Made by a program: the position numbers and the translations under genes
Shown: piece after piece, positions 43,850 through 44,166 of the stretch
Numbering within the stretch: the first letter of the stretch is position 1
Layout of the letters: every line of letters starts with the position of its first letter
Assembly (NCBI GenBank): GCA_027487435.1
Contig: JAIYDP010000035.1
Span: 1 to 44,166, forward strand
Direction of reading: 5' to 3'
DNA from: Verrucomicrobiaceae bacterium
GTDB taxonomy: Bacteria > Verrucomicrobiota > Verrucomicrobiia > Verrucomicrobiales > Akkermansiaceae
DNA: 44,166 nt
Notes under the pieces: model-generated
The model's database searches: none
What the model saw: the letters and a program-made list of their open reading frames with translations, nothing else
Told to the model about the DNA's origin: nothing

Positions 43850-44166
43850 TGAATCTTCCCCGCAAAGTTGCTGTCCTTCTCTTCTCGGTCGTCGCGCTGG
43901 CGGCCATCGCTCGCTACCTGCAATGGGAACTCCCCACCTTGCGCTGGTTTTTTTCATTTAATCCCGATTTGACCATTGAGTTTTCATTATCTCGACTAAA
44001 TGTGCTGCGCTGGTTAATTTTTATTTTTCCCAAAATTCAGAATCCTATAGTATGGGTTATTGATGAAGACGTCATCGGAAGCATTTTGTTATGCTTTATT
44101 TTTATTGCAGGCGTCTTCTTATGGATCTGGGGGAAACATTTCGCCTGGAACCCCATCACCCTGCGC
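43849..44166 (+). CDS. Membrane protein, partial; probably the second permease (OppC-like)
   Basis: The ATG at 43849 overlaps the upstream stop (TAATG), so translation is coupled. The frame stays open for 106 codons to the window end. It shows an N-terminal hydrophobic helix (VAVLLFSVVALAAIA), a middle part rich in aromatic residues, a second helix (SILLCFIFIAGVFLWIW) and then WNPITLR. That last segment resembles the basic start of OppC/YejE-type permeases. The middle (about 43950-44130) is much richer in A/T than its surroundings. The OppC call rests mainly on position. Confidence 0.6.
   Translation, partial: MNLPRKVAVLLFSVVALAAIARYLQWELPTLRWFFSFNPDLTIEFSLSRLNVLRWLIFIFPKIQNPIVWVIDEDVIGSILLCFIFIAGVFLWIWGKHFAWNPITLR

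Overview
The window most likely comes from a member of the Verrucomicrobiota. The assignment rests on gene content: planctomycete/verrucomicrobial DUF1592-type cytochromes paired with a DUF1552 protein, several secreted sulfatases, GQSN (SASA) carbohydrate esterases, a GntR-headed LacI-type regulator, an ECF sigma factor with a membrane-spanning C-terminal extension, and a one-piece tmRNA with encoded CCA. No 16S rRNA is present, so genus cannot be called. No tRNA, CRISPR array, prophage or replication origin was recognised.

Layout. Positions 1-174 are a 21-bp-period tandem repeat, followed by about 490 bases with no convincing gene. Positions 663-5045 (minus strand) hold a tight four-gene unit: an ECF sigma factor fused to a transmembrane helix and an extracytoplasmic helical domain, a DKNYY-repeat lipoprotein, a membrane-anchored paralogue of the sigma factor's outer domain, and a small lipoprotein. 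Positions 5254-6324 encode a GntR/LacI-type regulator divergent from a long plus-strand locus (6452-26658). That locus encodes a c-type cytochrome-like DUF1592 protein, a Tat-exported DUF1552 protein, two SASA-type esterases, an (alpha/alpha)6 glycosidase, a VWA membrane protein, a PDZ/HEAT giant, a GH29 alpha-L-fucosidase and a sulfatase. A second sulfatase lies at 35583-37064. Together these look like a locus for a sulfated, acetylated, fucose-containing polysaccharide such as a fucan. It carries scars: an IS30-type transposase remnant, the tail of a disrupted gene and a short sulfatase relic.

Positions 27406-35454 form a seven-gene, mostly overlapping unit: LytS-type kinase, LytTR regulator, TolC-like lipoprotein, MacA-like adaptor, MacB-like ATPase and permease, and a membrane-anchored subtilase. 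It reads as a self-contained sense-and-export module. The ATPase gene contains an in-frame run of 18 A.

Positions 37550-41475 (minus strand) encode a secreted PQQ-type sugar dehydrogenase, a ROK sugar kinase lacking the family's zinc cysteines, and a CBS-domain family II pyrophosphatase. The tmRNA gene (41635-41989) follows on the plus strand, then a HIT protein, an oligopeptide-type ABC permease and the start of a second membrane protein that runs off the window end.

The strongest candidates for undescribed biology are the sigma/outer-domain operon and the LytSR-MacAB-TolC-subtilase operon. All family assignments come from reading motifs in the translated sequence; no database search was possible.
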